A stretch of DNA of 64,000 nucleotides. Origin: Hippasteria phrygiana. Its lineage: Eukaryota > Echinodermata > Asteroidea > Valvatida > Goniasteridae. Both the position numbers and the translations under genes were made by a program. Numbering within the stretch: the stretch's first letter is position 1; each line of letters starts with the position of its first letter. Below, one piece after another: positions 1 through 11,764 of this stretch. The stretch covers positions 3,658,001 through 3,722,000 of the forward strand of contig JAZGUH010000103.1 in NCBI GenBank assembly GCA_037893225.1, written 5' to 3'. The notes beneath the pieces were generated by a model, which did not search any database, had not been told where the DNA came from, and was given only the letters and a program-made list of their open reading frames with translations.

Positions 1-17
1 AATTTGTTGCGAGGTTT

Positions 18-30
18 GAATTTTCTCGAA
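18..30 (+). promoter_or_regulatory. Heat-shock-element-like motif, GAAnnTTCnnGAA (example)
   Basis: gaattttctcgaa fits the three-unit HSE consensus of alternating GAA and TTC blocks with 2-bp gaps. The same site recurs one monomer later at 252-264 and in most monomers that are not tttcaacttt or gaggttaaaa types, about 190 of 275 by subtraction. Three-unit HSEs are bound by HSF trimers in eukaryotes; binding here is an inference. A chance match of nine fixed bases that was then amplified with the array is the alternative. Confidence 0.35.
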
Positions 31-75
31 GAGTTCTCACGCTATGAAGCTGGCGATGGTCTCAAATTGTTGCGC

Positions 76-83
76 TAGATCTA
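76..83. other. BglII-site palindrome TAGATCTA (example)
   Basis: tagatcta is present in monomers of a, c and d type. It is destroyed in b and e (tatatcta) and in c' (tagaccta). The site therefore marks HOR phase and predicts a uneven BglII ladder from the array. Confidence 0.75.
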
Positions 84-141
84 AGCTACCCATACGTGTG
101 AACATTACTGGATTTGGTCAATATACCATTCAATTATGAAC

Positions 142-155
142 AGGGAAAGGAGGGG
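142..155 (+). other. 14-base purine tract (example), once per monomer
   Basis: agggaaaggagggg, or agggaaaggagagg in a monomers, is present at the same monomer position in nearly every copy. It is a purine-strand asymmetry and could favour unusual DNA structure, but the G runs are too irregular for a standard three-tier quadruplex. Confidence 0.5.
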
Positions 156-1499
156 CGTTCATCTGAAAATTTGGCAAACGTTAAGCAGCCACAATGCAGT
201 AAACGGAAGAACGCACACAGAGTTCATGGGAAAATATTTGTTGCGAGGTTTGAATTTTCTCGAAGAGTTCTAACGCTGTGAAGCTGGCGATGGTCTCAAA
301 TTGTTGCGCTAGATCTAAGCTACCCATACGTGTGAAAATTGCTGGATTTGGTCAATATCCCATTCAATTATGGACAGGGAAAGGAGTGGCGTTCATCTGA
401 AAATGTGGCAAACGTTAAGCAGTCACAATGCAGTAAACGGGAGAACGCACACAGAGTTCACAGGAAGAAATTAGGTGCGAGGTTTGAATTTTCTCGAAGA
501 GTTCTAACGCTGTGAAGCTGGCGATGGTCTCAAATTGTTGCGCTAGATCTAAGCTACCCATACGTGTGAAAATTACTGGATTTGGTCAATATCCCATTCA
601 ATTATTAACAGGGAAAGGAGGGGCGTTCATCTGAAAATGTGGCAAACGTTAAGCAGTCACAATGCAGTAAACGGGAGAACGCACACAGAGTTCACGGGAA
701 GAAATTAGGTGCGAGGTTTGAATTTTCTCGAAGAGTTCTAACGCTGTGAAGCTGGCGATGGTCTCAAATTGTTGCGCTAGATCTAAGCTACCCATACGTG
801 TGAACATTACTGGATTCGGTCAATATACCATTCAATTATGAACAGGGAAAGGAGGGGCGTTCATCTGAAATTTGGCAAACGATAACCAGCCACAATGCAG
901 TAAACGGGAGAACGCACACAGAGTTCATGGGAACAAATTTGTTGCGAGGTTTGAATTTTCTCGAAGAGTTCTCACGCTATGAAGCTGGCGATGGTCTCAA
1001 ATTGTTGCGCTAGATCTAAGCTACCCATACGTGTGAACATTACTGGATTTGGTCAATATACCATTCAATTATGAACAGGGAAAGGAGGGGCGTTCATCTG
1101 AAAATTTGGCAAACGTTAAGCAGCCACAATGCAGTAAACGGAAGAACGCACACAGAGTTCATGGGAAAATATTTGTTGCGAGGTTTGAATTTTCTCGAAG
1201 AGTTCTAACGCTGTGAAGCTGGCGATGGTCTCAAATTGTTGCGCTAGATCTAAGCTACCCATACGTGTGAAAATTACTGGATTTGGTCAATATCCCATTA
1301 AATTATGAACAGGGAAAGGAGGGGCGTTCATCTGAAAATTTGGCAAACGTTAAGCAGTCACAATGCAGTAAACGGAAGAATGCACACAGAGTTCACGGGA
1401 AGAAATTTGTTGCGAGGTTTGAATTTTCTCGAAGAGTTCTAACGCTGTGAAGCTGGCGATGGTCTCAAATTGTTGCGCTGGATCTAAGCTACCCATACG

Positions 1500-1507
1500 T
1501 ATAAAAG
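1500..1507 (+). promoter_or_regulatory. TATA-box-like octamer (tataaaag)
   Basis: The octamer matches the TATA consensus exactly. It is present only here, at 5928-5935 and at 61620-61627; sister monomers near 4296 and 8724 read tatacaag, and most others read cgtgtgaaa or cgtgtaaaa. It could be chance. No gene follows. Confidence 0.2.
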
Positions 1508-1731
1508 TTACTGGATTTGGTCAATATCCCATTCAATTATGAAAAGGGAAAGGAGGGCGTTTATCTGAAAATGTGGCAAACGTTAAGCAGCCACAATGAA
1601 GTAAACGGGAGAACGCAAACAGAGTTCACGGGAAGAAATTTGTTGCGAGGTTAAAATTTTCTCGAAAAGTTCTAACGCTCTGAAGCTGGCGATGGTCTCA
1701 AATTGTTGCGCTAGATCTAAGCTACCCATAC

Positions 1732-1759
1732 TTGACCAAAAATTACTGGATTTGGTCAA
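1732..1759. repeat. Perfect 9-bp inverted repeat (ttgaccaaa / tttggtcaa)
   Basis: The two arms are separated by 10 bp. The left arm exists only in monomers with catacttgaccaaa; the right arm is the normal start of every monomer. Further copies are at 4528-4555, 6160-6187, 8956-8983 and 61852-61879, all in the A family. The structure could form a hairpin or bind a dimeric protein, but no function is shown. Confidence 0.8.
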
Positions 1760-4700
1760 TATCCCGTTCAATTATGAACAGGGAAAGGAGAGGCGTTCAT
1801 CTGAAAATTTGGCAAACGTTAAGCAGCCACAATGCAGTAAACGGGAGAACGCAAACAGAGTTCACGGGAAGAAATTTGTTGCGAGGTTAAAATTTTCTCG
1901 AAAAGTTCTATGGCTGTAAAGCTGGAGATGGTCTCAAATTGTTGCGCTAGATCTAAGCTATCCATACGTGTAAAAGTTACTGGATTTGGTCAATATCCCA
2001 TTCAATTATGAAAAGGGAAATGAGGGGCGTTCATCTGAAAATGTGGCAAAAGTTAAGCAGCCACAATGCAGTAAACAGGAGAACGCACATGGATATCACG
2101 GGAAGAAATTTGTTGCGAGGTTTGAATTTTCTCGAAGAGTTCTAACGCTGCGGCGATGGTCTCAAATTGTTGCGGTAGATCTAAGCTACCCTTATGTGTG
2201 AACATTACTGGATTTGGTCAATATCCCATTCAATTATGAACAGGGAAAGGAGGGGCGTTCATCTGAAAATGTGGCAAACGTTAAGCAGTCACAATGCAGT
2301 AAACGGAAGAACGCACACAGAGTTCACAGAAGGAAATTTGTTGCGAGGTTTGAATTTTCTCGAAGAGTTCTAACTCTGTGAAGCTGGCGATGGTCTCAAA
2401 TTGTTGCGCTAGATCTAAGCTACCCATACGTGTGAAAATTGCTGGATTTGGTCAATATCCCATTCAATTATGGACAGGGAAAGGAGGGGCGTTCATCTGA
2501 AAATGTGGCAAACGTTAAGCAGTCACAATGCAGTAAACGGGAGAACGCACACAGAGTTCACAGGAAGAAATTAGGTGCGAGGTTTGAATTTTCTCGAAGA
2601 GTTCTAACGCTGTGAAGCTGGCGATGGTCTCAAATTGTTGCGCTAGATCTAAGCTACCCATACGTGTGAAAATTACTGGATTTGGTCAATATCCCATTCA
2701 ATTATTAACAGGGAAAGGAGGGGCGTTCATCTGAAAATGTGGCAAACGTTAAGCAGTCACAATGCAGTAAACGGAAGAACGCACACAGAGTTCACAGAAG
2801 AAAATTTGTTGCGAGGTTTGAAATTTCTGGAAGAGTTCTAACGCTGTGAAGCTTGCGATGGTCTCAAATTGTTGCGCTAGATCTAAGCTACCCATACGTG
2901 TGAAAATTACTGGATTTGGTCAATACCCCATTCAATTATGAACAGGGAAAGGAGGGGCGTTCATCTGAAAATGTGGCAAACGTTAAGCAGTCACAATGCA
3001 GTAAACGGAAGAACGCACACAGAGTTCACAGAAGGAAATTTGTTGCGAGGTTTGAATTTTCTTGAAGAGTTCTAACGCTGTGAAGCTGGCGATGGTCTCA
3101 AATTGTTGCGCTATATCTAAGCTACCCATACGTGTAAAAATTACTGGATTTGGTGAATATACCATTCAATTATGAACAGGGAAAGGAGAGGCGTTCATCT
3201 GAAAATTTGGCAAACGTTAAGCAGCCACAATGCAGTAAACGGGAGAACGCACACAGAGTTCACGGGAAGAAATTTGTTGGGAGGTTTCAACTTTCTCGAA
3301 GAGTTCTAACGCTGCGGCGATGGTCTCAAATTGTTGCGCTAGATCTAAGCTACCCATACGTGTGTAAATTACTGGATTTGGTCAATATCCCACTCAATTA
3401 TGAACAGGGAAAGGAGTGGCGTTCATCTGAAAATGTGGCAAACGTTAAGCAGTCACAATGCAGTAAACGGGAGAACGCACACAGAGTTCACAGAAGGAAA
3501 TTAGGTGCGAGGTTTGAATTTTCTTGAAGAGTTCTAACGCTGTGAAGCTGGCGATGGTCTCAAATTGTTGCGCTAGATCTAAGCTACCCATACGTGTGAA
3601 CATTACTGGATTCGGTCAATATACCATTCAATTATGAACAGGGAAAGGAGGGGCGTTCATCTGAAATTTGGCAAACGATAACCAGCCACAATGCAGTAAA
3701 CGGGAGAACGCACACAGAGTTCATGGGAACAAATTTGTTGCGAGGTTTGAATTTTCTCGAAGAGTTCTCACGCTATGAAGCTGGCGATGGTCTCAAATTG
3801 TTGCGCTAGATCTAAGCTACCCATACGTGTGAACATTACTGGATTTGGTCAATATACCATTCAATTATGAACAGGGAAAGGAGGAGCGTTCATCTGAAAA
3901 TTTGGCAAACGTTAAGCAGCCACAATGCAGTAAACGGAAGAACGCACACAGAGTTCATGGGAAAATATTTGTTGCGAGGTTTGAATTTTCTCGAAGAGTT
4001 CTAACGCTGTGAAGCTGGCGATGGTCTCAAATTGTTGCGCTAGATCTAAGCTACCCATACGTGTGAAAATTACTGGATTTGGTCAATATCCCATTAAATT
4101 ATGAACAGGGAAAGGAGGGGCGTTCATCTGAAAATTTGGCAAACGTTAAGCAGTCACAATGCAGTAAACGGAAGAATGCACACAGAGTTCACGGGAAGAA
4201 ATTTGTTGCGAGGTTTGAATTTTCTCGAAGAGTTCTAACGCTGTGAAGCTGGCGATGGTCTCAAATTGTTGCGCTGGATCTAAGCTACCCATACGTATAC
4301 AAGTTACTGGATTTGGTCAATATCCCATTCAATTATGAAAAGGGAAAGGAGGGCGTTTATCTGAAAATGTGGCAAACGTTAAGCAGCCACAATGAAGTAA
4401 ACGGGAGAACGCAAACAGAGTTCACGGGAAGAAATTTGTTGCGAGGTTAAAATTTTCTCGAAAAGTTCTAACGCTCTGAAGCTGGCGATGGTCTCAAATT
4501 GTTGCGCTAGATCTAAGCTACCCATACTTGACCAAAAATTACTGGATTTGGTCAATATCCCGTTCAATTATGAACAGGGAAAGGAGAGGCGTTCATCTGA
4601 AAATTTGGCAAACGTTAAGCAGCCACAATGCAGTAAACGGGAGAACGCAAACAGAGTTCACGGGAAGAAATTTGTTGCGAGGTTAAAATTTTCTCGAAAA

Positions 4701-5009
4701 GTTCTATGGCTGTAAAGCTGGAGATGGTCTCAAATTGTTGCGCTAGATCTAAGCTATCCATACGTGTAAAAGTTACTGGATTTGGTCAATATCCCATTCA
4801 ATTATGAAAAGGGAAATGAGGGGCGTTCATCTGAAAATGTGGCAAAAGTTAAGCAGCCACAATGCAGTAAACAGGAGAACGCACATGGATATCACGGGAA
4901 GAAATTTGTTGCGAGGTTTGAATTTTCTCGAAGAGTTCTAACGCTGCGGCGATGGTCTCAAATTGTTGCGGTAGATCTAAGCTACCCTTATGTGTGAACA
5001 TTACTGGAT

Positions 5010-8000
5010 TTGGTCAATATCCCATTCAATTATGAACAGGGAAAGGAGGGGCGTTCATCTGAAAATGTGGCAAACGTTAAGCAGTCACAATGCAGTAAAC
5101 GGGAGAACGCACACAGAGTTCACGGGAAGAAATTAGGTGCGAGGTTTGAATTTTCTCGAAGAGTTCTAACGCTGTGAAGCTGGCGATGGTCTCAAATTGT
5201 TGCGCTAGATCTAAGCTACCCATACGTGTGAACATTACTGGATTCGGTCAATATACCATTCAATTATGAACAGGGAAAGGAGGGGCGTTCATCTGAAATT
5301 TGGCAAACGATAACCAGCCACAATGCAGTAAACGGGAGAACGCACACAGAGTTCATGGGAACAAATTTGTTGCGAGGTTTGAATTTTCTCGAAGAGTTCT
5401 CACGCTATGAAGCTGGCGATGGTCTCAAATTGTTGCGCTAGATCTAAGCTACCCATACGTGTGAACATTACTGGATTTGGTCAATATACCATTCAATTAT
5501 GAACAGGGAAAGGAGGGGCGTTCATCTGAAAATTTGGCAAACGTTAAGCAGCCACAATGCAGTAAACGGAAGAACGCACACAGAGTTCATGGGAAAATAT
5601 TTGTTGCGAGGTTTGAATTTTCTCGAAGAGTTCTAACGCTGTGAAGCTGGCGATGGTCTCAAATTGTTGCGCTAGATCTAAGCTACCCATACGTGTGAAA
5701 ATTACTGGATTTGGTCAATATCCCATTAAATTATGAACAGGGAAAGGAGGGGCGTTCATCTGAAAATTTGGCAAACGTTAAGCAGTCACAATGCAGTAAA
5801 CGGAAGAATGCACACAGAGTTCACGGGAAGAAATTTGTTGCGAGGTTTGAATTTTCTCGAAGAGTTCTAACGCTGTGAAGCTGGCGATGGTCTCAAATTG
5901 TTGCGCTGGATCTAAGCTACCCATACGTATAAAAGTTACTGGATTTGGTCAATATCCCATTCAATTATGAAAAGGGAAAGGAGGGCGTTTATCTGAAAAT
6001 GTGGCAAACGTTAAGCAGCCACAATGAAGTAAACGGGAGAACGCAAACAGAGTTCACGGGAAGAAATTTGTTGCGAGGTTAAAATTTTCTCGAAAAGTTC
6101 TAACGCTCTGAAGCTGGCGATGGTCTCAAATTGTTGCGCTAGATCTAAGCTACCCATACTTGACCAAAAATTACTGGATTTGGTCAATATCCCGTTCAAT
6201 TATGAACAGGGAAAGGAGAGGCGTTCATCTGAAAATTTGGCAAACGTTAAGCAGCCACAATGCAGTAAACGGGAGAACGCAAACAGAGTTCACGGGAAGA
6301 AATTTGTTGCGAGGTTAAAATTTTCTCGAAAAGTTCTATGGCTGTAAAGCTGGAGATGGTCTCAAATTGTTGCGCTAGATCTAAGCTATCCATACGTGTA
6401 AAAGTTACTGGATTTGGTCAATATCCCATTCAATTATGAAAAGGGAAATGAGGGGCGTTCATCTGAAAATGTGGCAAAAGTTAAGCAGCCACAATGCAGT
6501 AAACAGGAGAACGCACATGGATATCACGGGAAGAAATTTGTTGCGAGGTTTGAATTTTCTCGAAGAGTTCTAACGCTGCGGCGATGGTCTCAAATTGTTG
6601 CGGTAGATCTAAGCTACCCTTATGTGTGAACATTACTGGATTTGGTCAATATCCCATTCAATTATGAACAGGGAAAGGAGGGGCGTTCATCTGAAAATGT
6701 GGCAAACGTTAAGCAGTCACAATGCAGTAAACGGAAGAACGCACACAGAGTTCACAGAAGGAAATTTGTTGCGAGGTTTGAATTTTCTCGAAGAGTTCTA
6801 ACTCTGTGAAGCTGGCGATGGTCTCAAATTGTTGCGCTAGATCTAAGCTACCCATACGTGTGAAAATTGCTGGATTTGGTCAATATCCCATTCAATTATG
6901 GACAGGGAAAGGAGGGGCGTTCATCTGAAAATGTGGCAAACGTTAAGCAGTCACAATGCAGTAAACGGGAGAACGCACACAGAGTTCACAGGAAGAAATT
7001 AGGTGCGAGGTTTGAATTTTCTCGAAGAGTTCTAACGCTGTGAAGCTGGCGATGGTCTCAAATTGTTGCGCTAGATCTAAGCTACCCATACGTGTGAAAA
7101 TTACTGGATTTGGTCAATATCCCATTCAATTATTAACAGGGAAAGGAGGGGCGTTCATCTGAAAATGTGGCAAACGTTAAGCAGTCACAATGCAGTAAAC
7201 GGAAGAACGCACACAGAGTTCACAGAAGAAAATTTGTTGCGAGGTTTGAAATTTCTGGAAGAGTTCTAACGCTGTGAAGCTTGCGATGGTCTCAAATTGT
7301 TGCGCTAGATCTAAGCTACCCATACGTGTGAAAATTACTGGATTTGGTCAATACCCCATTCAATTATGAACAGGGAAAGGAGGGGCGTTCATCTGAAAAT
7401 GTGGCAAACGTTAAGCAGTCACAATGCAGTAAACGGAAGAACGCACACAGAGTTCACAGAAGGAAATTTGTTGCGAGGTTTGAATTTTCTTGAAGAGTTC
7501 TAACGCTGTGAAGCTGGCGATGGTCTCAAATTGTTGCGCTATATCTAAGCTACCCATACGTGTAAAAATTACTGGATTTGGTGAATATACCATTCAATTA
7601 TGAACAGGGAAAGGAGAGGCGTTCATCTGAAAATTTGGCAAACGTTAAGCAGCCACAATGCAGTAAACGGGAGAACGCACACAGAGTTCACGGGAAGAAA
7701 TTTGTTGGGAGGTTTCAACTTTCTCGAAGAGTTCTAACGCTGCGGCGATGGTCTCAAATTGTTGCGCTAGATCTAAGCTACCCATACGTGTGTAAATTAC
7801 TGGATTTGGTCAATATCCCACTCAATTATGAACAGGGAAAGGAGGGGCGTTCATCTGAAAATGTGGCAAACGTTAAGCAGTCACAATGCAGTAAACGGGA
7901 GAACGCACACAGAGTTCACAGAAGGAAATTAGGTGCGAGGTTTGAATTTTCTTGAAGAGTTCTAACGCTGTGAAGCTGGCGATGGTCTCAAATTGTTGCG

Positions 8001-9437
8001 CTAGATCTAAGCTACCCATACGTGTGAACATTACTGGATTCGGTCAATATACCATTCAATTATGAACAGGGAAAGGAGGGGCGTTCATCTGAAATTTGGC
8101 AAACGATAACCAGCCACAATGCAGTAAACGGGAGAACGCACACAGAGTTCATGGGAACAAATTTGTTGCGAGGTTTGAATTTTCTCGAAGAGTTCTCACG
8201 CTATGAAGCTGGCGATGGTCTCAAATTGTTGCGCTAGATCTAAGCTACCCATACGTGTGAACATTACTGGATTTGGTCAATATACCATTCAATTATGAAC
8301 AGGGAAAGGAGGGGCGTTCATCTGAAAATTTGGCAAACGTTAAGCAGCCACAATGCAGTAAACGGAAGAACGCACACAGAGTTCATGGGAAAATATTTGT
8401 TGCGAGGTTTGAATTTTCTCGAAGAGTTCTAACGCTGTGAAGCTGGCGATGGTCTCAAATTGTTGCGCTAGATCTAAGCTACCCATACGTGTGAAAATTA
8501 CTGGATTTGGTCAATATCCCATTAAATTATGAACAGGGAAAGGAGGGGCGTTCATCTGAAAATTTGGCAAACGTTAAGCAGTCACAATGCAGTAAACGGA
8601 AGAATGCACACAGAGTTCACGGGAAGAAATTTGTTGCGAGGTTTGAATTTTCTCGAAGAGTTCTAACGCTGTGAAGCTGGCGATGGTCTCAAATTGTTGC
8701 GCTGGATCTAAGCTACCCATACGTATACAAGTTACTGGATTTGGTCAATATCCCATTCAATTATGAAAAGGGAAAGGAGGGCGTTTATCTGAAAATGTGG
8801 CAAACGTTAAGCAGCCACAATGAAGTAAACGGGAGAACGCAAACAGAGTTCACGGGAAGAAATTTGTTGCGAGGTTAAAATTTTCTCGAAAAGTTCTAAC
8901 GCTCTGAAGCTGGCGATGGTCTCAAATTGTTGCGCTAGATCTAAGCTACCCATACTTGACCAAAAATTACTGGATTTGGTCAATATCCCGTTCAATTATG
9001 AACAGGGAAAGGAGAGGCGTTCATCTGAAAATTTGGCAAACGTTAAGCAGCCACAATGCAGTAAACGGGAGAACGCAAACAGAGTTCACGGGAAGAAATT
9101 TGTTGCGAGGTTAAAATTTTCTCGAAAAGTTCTATGGCTGTAAAGCTGGAGATGGTCTCAAATTGTTGCGCTAGATCTAAGCTATCCATACGTGTAAAAG
9201 TTACTGGATTTGGTCAATATCCCATTCAATTATGAAAAGGGAAATGAGGGGCGTTCATCTGAAAATGTGGCAAAAGTTAAGCAGCCACAATGCAGTAAAC
9301 AGGAGAACGCACATGGATATCACGGGAAGAAATTTGTTGCGAGGTTTGAATTTTCTCGAAGAGTTCTAACGCTGCGGCGATGGTCTCAAATTGTTGCGGT
9401 AGATCTAAGCTACCCTTATGTGTGAACATTACTGGAT
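5010..9437 (+). repeat. A-family HOR, 19 monomers (4428 bp), copy 2
   Basis: This is the second tandem copy of the 4428-bp unit, matching 582-5009 monomer for monomer: ggattcggtc at 5241, tataaaag at 5928, ttgaccaaa at 6160 and 8956, tatacaag near 8725. Internal spacing shows 2796-bp and 1632-bp (7-monomer) sub-periods. Homology at the 2796-bp offset runs on past the block, so about 6011-7890 matches 8807-10690. No gene is present. Confidence 0.88.
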
Positions 9438-11764
9438 TTGGTCAATATCCCATTCAATTATGAACAGGGAAAGGAGGGGCGTTCATCTGAAAATGTGGCA
9501 AACGTTAAGCAGTCACAATGCAGTAAACGGAAGAACGCACACAGAGTTCACAGAAGGAAATTTGTTGCGAGGTTTGAATTTTCTCGAAGAGTTCTAACTC
9601 TGTGAAGCTGGCGATGGTCTCAAATTGTTGCGCTAGATCTAAGCTACCCATACGTGTGAAAATTGCTGGATTTGGTCAATATCCCATTCAATTATGGACA
9701 GGGAAAGGAGGGGCGTTCATCTGAAAATGTGGCAAACGTTAAGCAGTCACAATGCAGTAAACGGGAGAACGCACACAGAGTTCACAGGAAGAAATTAGGT
9801 GCGAGGTTTGAATTTTCTCGAAGAGTTCTAACGCTGTGAAGCTGGCGATGGTCTCAAATTGTTGCGCTAGATCTAAGCTACCCATACGTGTGAAAATTAC
9901 TGGATTTGGTCAATATCCCATTCAATTATTAACAGGGAAAGGAGGGGCGTTCATCTGAAAATGTGGCAAACGTTAAGCAGTCACAATGCAGTAAACGGAA
10001 GAACGCACACAGAGTTCACAGAAGAAAATTTGTTGCGAGGTTTAAAATTTCTGGAAGAGTTCTAACGCTGTGAAGCTTGCGATGGTCTCAAATTGTTGCG
10101 CTAGATCTAAGCTACCCATACGTGTGAAAATTACTGGATTTGGTCAATACCCCATTCAATTATGAACAGGGAAAGGAGGGGCGTTCATCTGAAAATGTGG
10201 CAAACGTTAAGCAGTCACAATGCAGTAAACGGAAGAACGCACACAGAGTTCACAGAAGGAAATTTGTTGCGAGGTTTGAATTTTCTTGAAGAGTTCTAAC
10301 GCTGTGAAGCTGGCGATGGTCTCAAATTGTTGCGCTATATCTAAGCTACCCATACGTGTAAAAATTACTGGATTTGGTGAATATACCATTCAATTATGAA
10401 CAGGGAAAGGAGAGGCGTTCATCTGAAAATTTGGCAAACGTTAAGCAGCCACAATGCAGTAAACGGGAGAACGCACACAGAGTTCACGGGAAGAAATTTG
10501 TTGGGAGGTTTCAACTTTCTCGAAGAGTTCTAACGCTGCGGCGATGGTCTCAAATTGTTGCGCTAGATCTAAGCTACCCATACGTGTGTAAATTACTGGA
10601 TTTGGTCAATATCCCACTCAATTATGAACAGGGAAAGGAGGGGCGTTCATCTGAAAATGTGGCAAACGTTAAGCAGTCACAATGCAGTAAACGGAAGAAC
10701 GCAAACAGAGTTCACAGAAGGAAATTTGTTGCGAGGTTTGAATTTTCTTGAAGAGTCCTAACGCTGTGAAGTTGGCGATGGTCTCAAATTGTTGCGCTAT
10801 ATCTAAGCTACCCATACGTGTAAAAATTACTGGATTTGGTGAATATACCATTCAATTATGAACAGGGAAAGGAGAGGCGTTCATCTGAAAATTTGGCAAA
10901 CGTTAAGCAGCCACAATGCAGTAAACGGGAGAACGCACACAGAGTTCACGGGAAGAAATTTGTTGCGAGGTTTCAACTTTCTCGAAGAGTTCTAACGCTG
11001 CGGCGATGGTCTCAAAGTGTTGCGCTAGATCTAAGCTACCCATACGTGTGTAAATTACTGGATTTGGTCAATATCCCATTCAATTATGAACAGGGAAAGG
11101 AAGGGCGTTCATCTGAAAATGTGGCAAACGTTAAGCAGTCACAATGCAGTAAACGGAAGAACGCACACAGAGTTCACAGAAGAAAAATTGTTGCGAGGTT
11201 TGAAATTTCTCGAAGAGTTCTAACGCTGTGAAGCTTGCGATGGTCTCAAATTGTTGCGCTAGATCTAAGCTACCCATACGTGTAAACATTACTGGATTTG
11301 GTCAATATACCATTCAATTATGAACAGGGAAAGGAGGGGCGTTCATCTGAAAATTTGGCAAACGTTAAGCAGCCACAAGCAGTAAACGGAAGAACGCACA
11401 CAGAGTTCATGGGAAAAAAATTGTTGCGAGGTTTGAATTTTCTCGAAGAGTTCTCACGCTATGAAGCTGGCGATGGTCTCAAATTGTTGCGCTAGATCTA
11501 AGCTACCCATACGTGTGAAAATTACTGGATTTGGTCATTACCCCATTCAATTATGAACAGGGAAAGGAGGGGCGTTCATCTGAAAATGTGACAAACGTTA
11601 AGCAGTCACAATGCAGTAAACGGAAGAACGCACACAGAGTTCACAGAAGGAAATTTGTTGCGAGGTTTGAATTTTCTTGAAGAGTTCTAACGCTGTGAAG
11701 CTGGCGATGGTCTCAAATTGTTGCGCTATATCTGAGCTACCCATACGTGTAAAAATTACTGGAT
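9438..11764 (+). repeat. 2555-bp HOR (11-mer), copy 1, first monomer replaced
   Basis: From about 9357 onward the sequence matches that 2555 bp further on: cttatgtgtgaac at 9415, aactctgtgaag near 9597, ttgggagg near 10501, aaagtgttg at 11017. The first 228-bp monomer of the unit is still an A-family type (aaaagggaaatg at 9234), so this is ten of eleven units and marks the step from A family to core. The first aS, c and d monomers of the window lie at 10836-11530. One private change, tttaaaatttctgg near 10041, replaces tttgaaatttctgg. Confidence 0.85.

Larger units (their letters stand above)
1..581 (+). repeat. Left-edge A-family monomers (partial array unit)
   Basis: Two and a half monomers. 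Bases 1-240 match 936 onward (ctcacgctatg, then cattactggatttgg, then catgggaaaatattt), an offset of 935 bp. The next monomer, with ttgctggatt at 340 and tggacaggg at 371, matches the monomer around 2441-2480. The window therefore opens inside the same A-family HOR that continues to the right. No gene is present. Confidence 0.85.
582..5009 (+). repeat. A-family HOR, 19 monomers (4428 bp), copy 1
   Basis: Diagnostic sites at 813 (ggattcggtc), 1500 (tataaaag), 1732 (ttgaccaaa) and 3285 (ttgggagg) all recur exactly 4428 bp later. Matching starts near 606 and runs to about 5098, so this is the first of two tandem copies. Nested inside is an older 2796-bp (12-monomer) duplication: the ggattcggtc monomer at 813 recurs at 3609, and ttgaccaaa at 1732 recurs at 4528. 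Two single-base differences from copy 2 were noticed, at 3417 (t versus g) and 3885 (a versus g). No gene is present. Confidence 0.88.

Noticed and set aside
93..98. Hypoxia or E-box type site in catacgtgtg
   Set aside because: Only the five-base acgtg core matches. It is too short to support a call, and it is interrupted in some A-family monomers.
142..155. G-quadruplex in the purine tract
   Set aside because: agggaaaggagggg does not provide four separated G runs of three. At best a weak two-tier structure could form.
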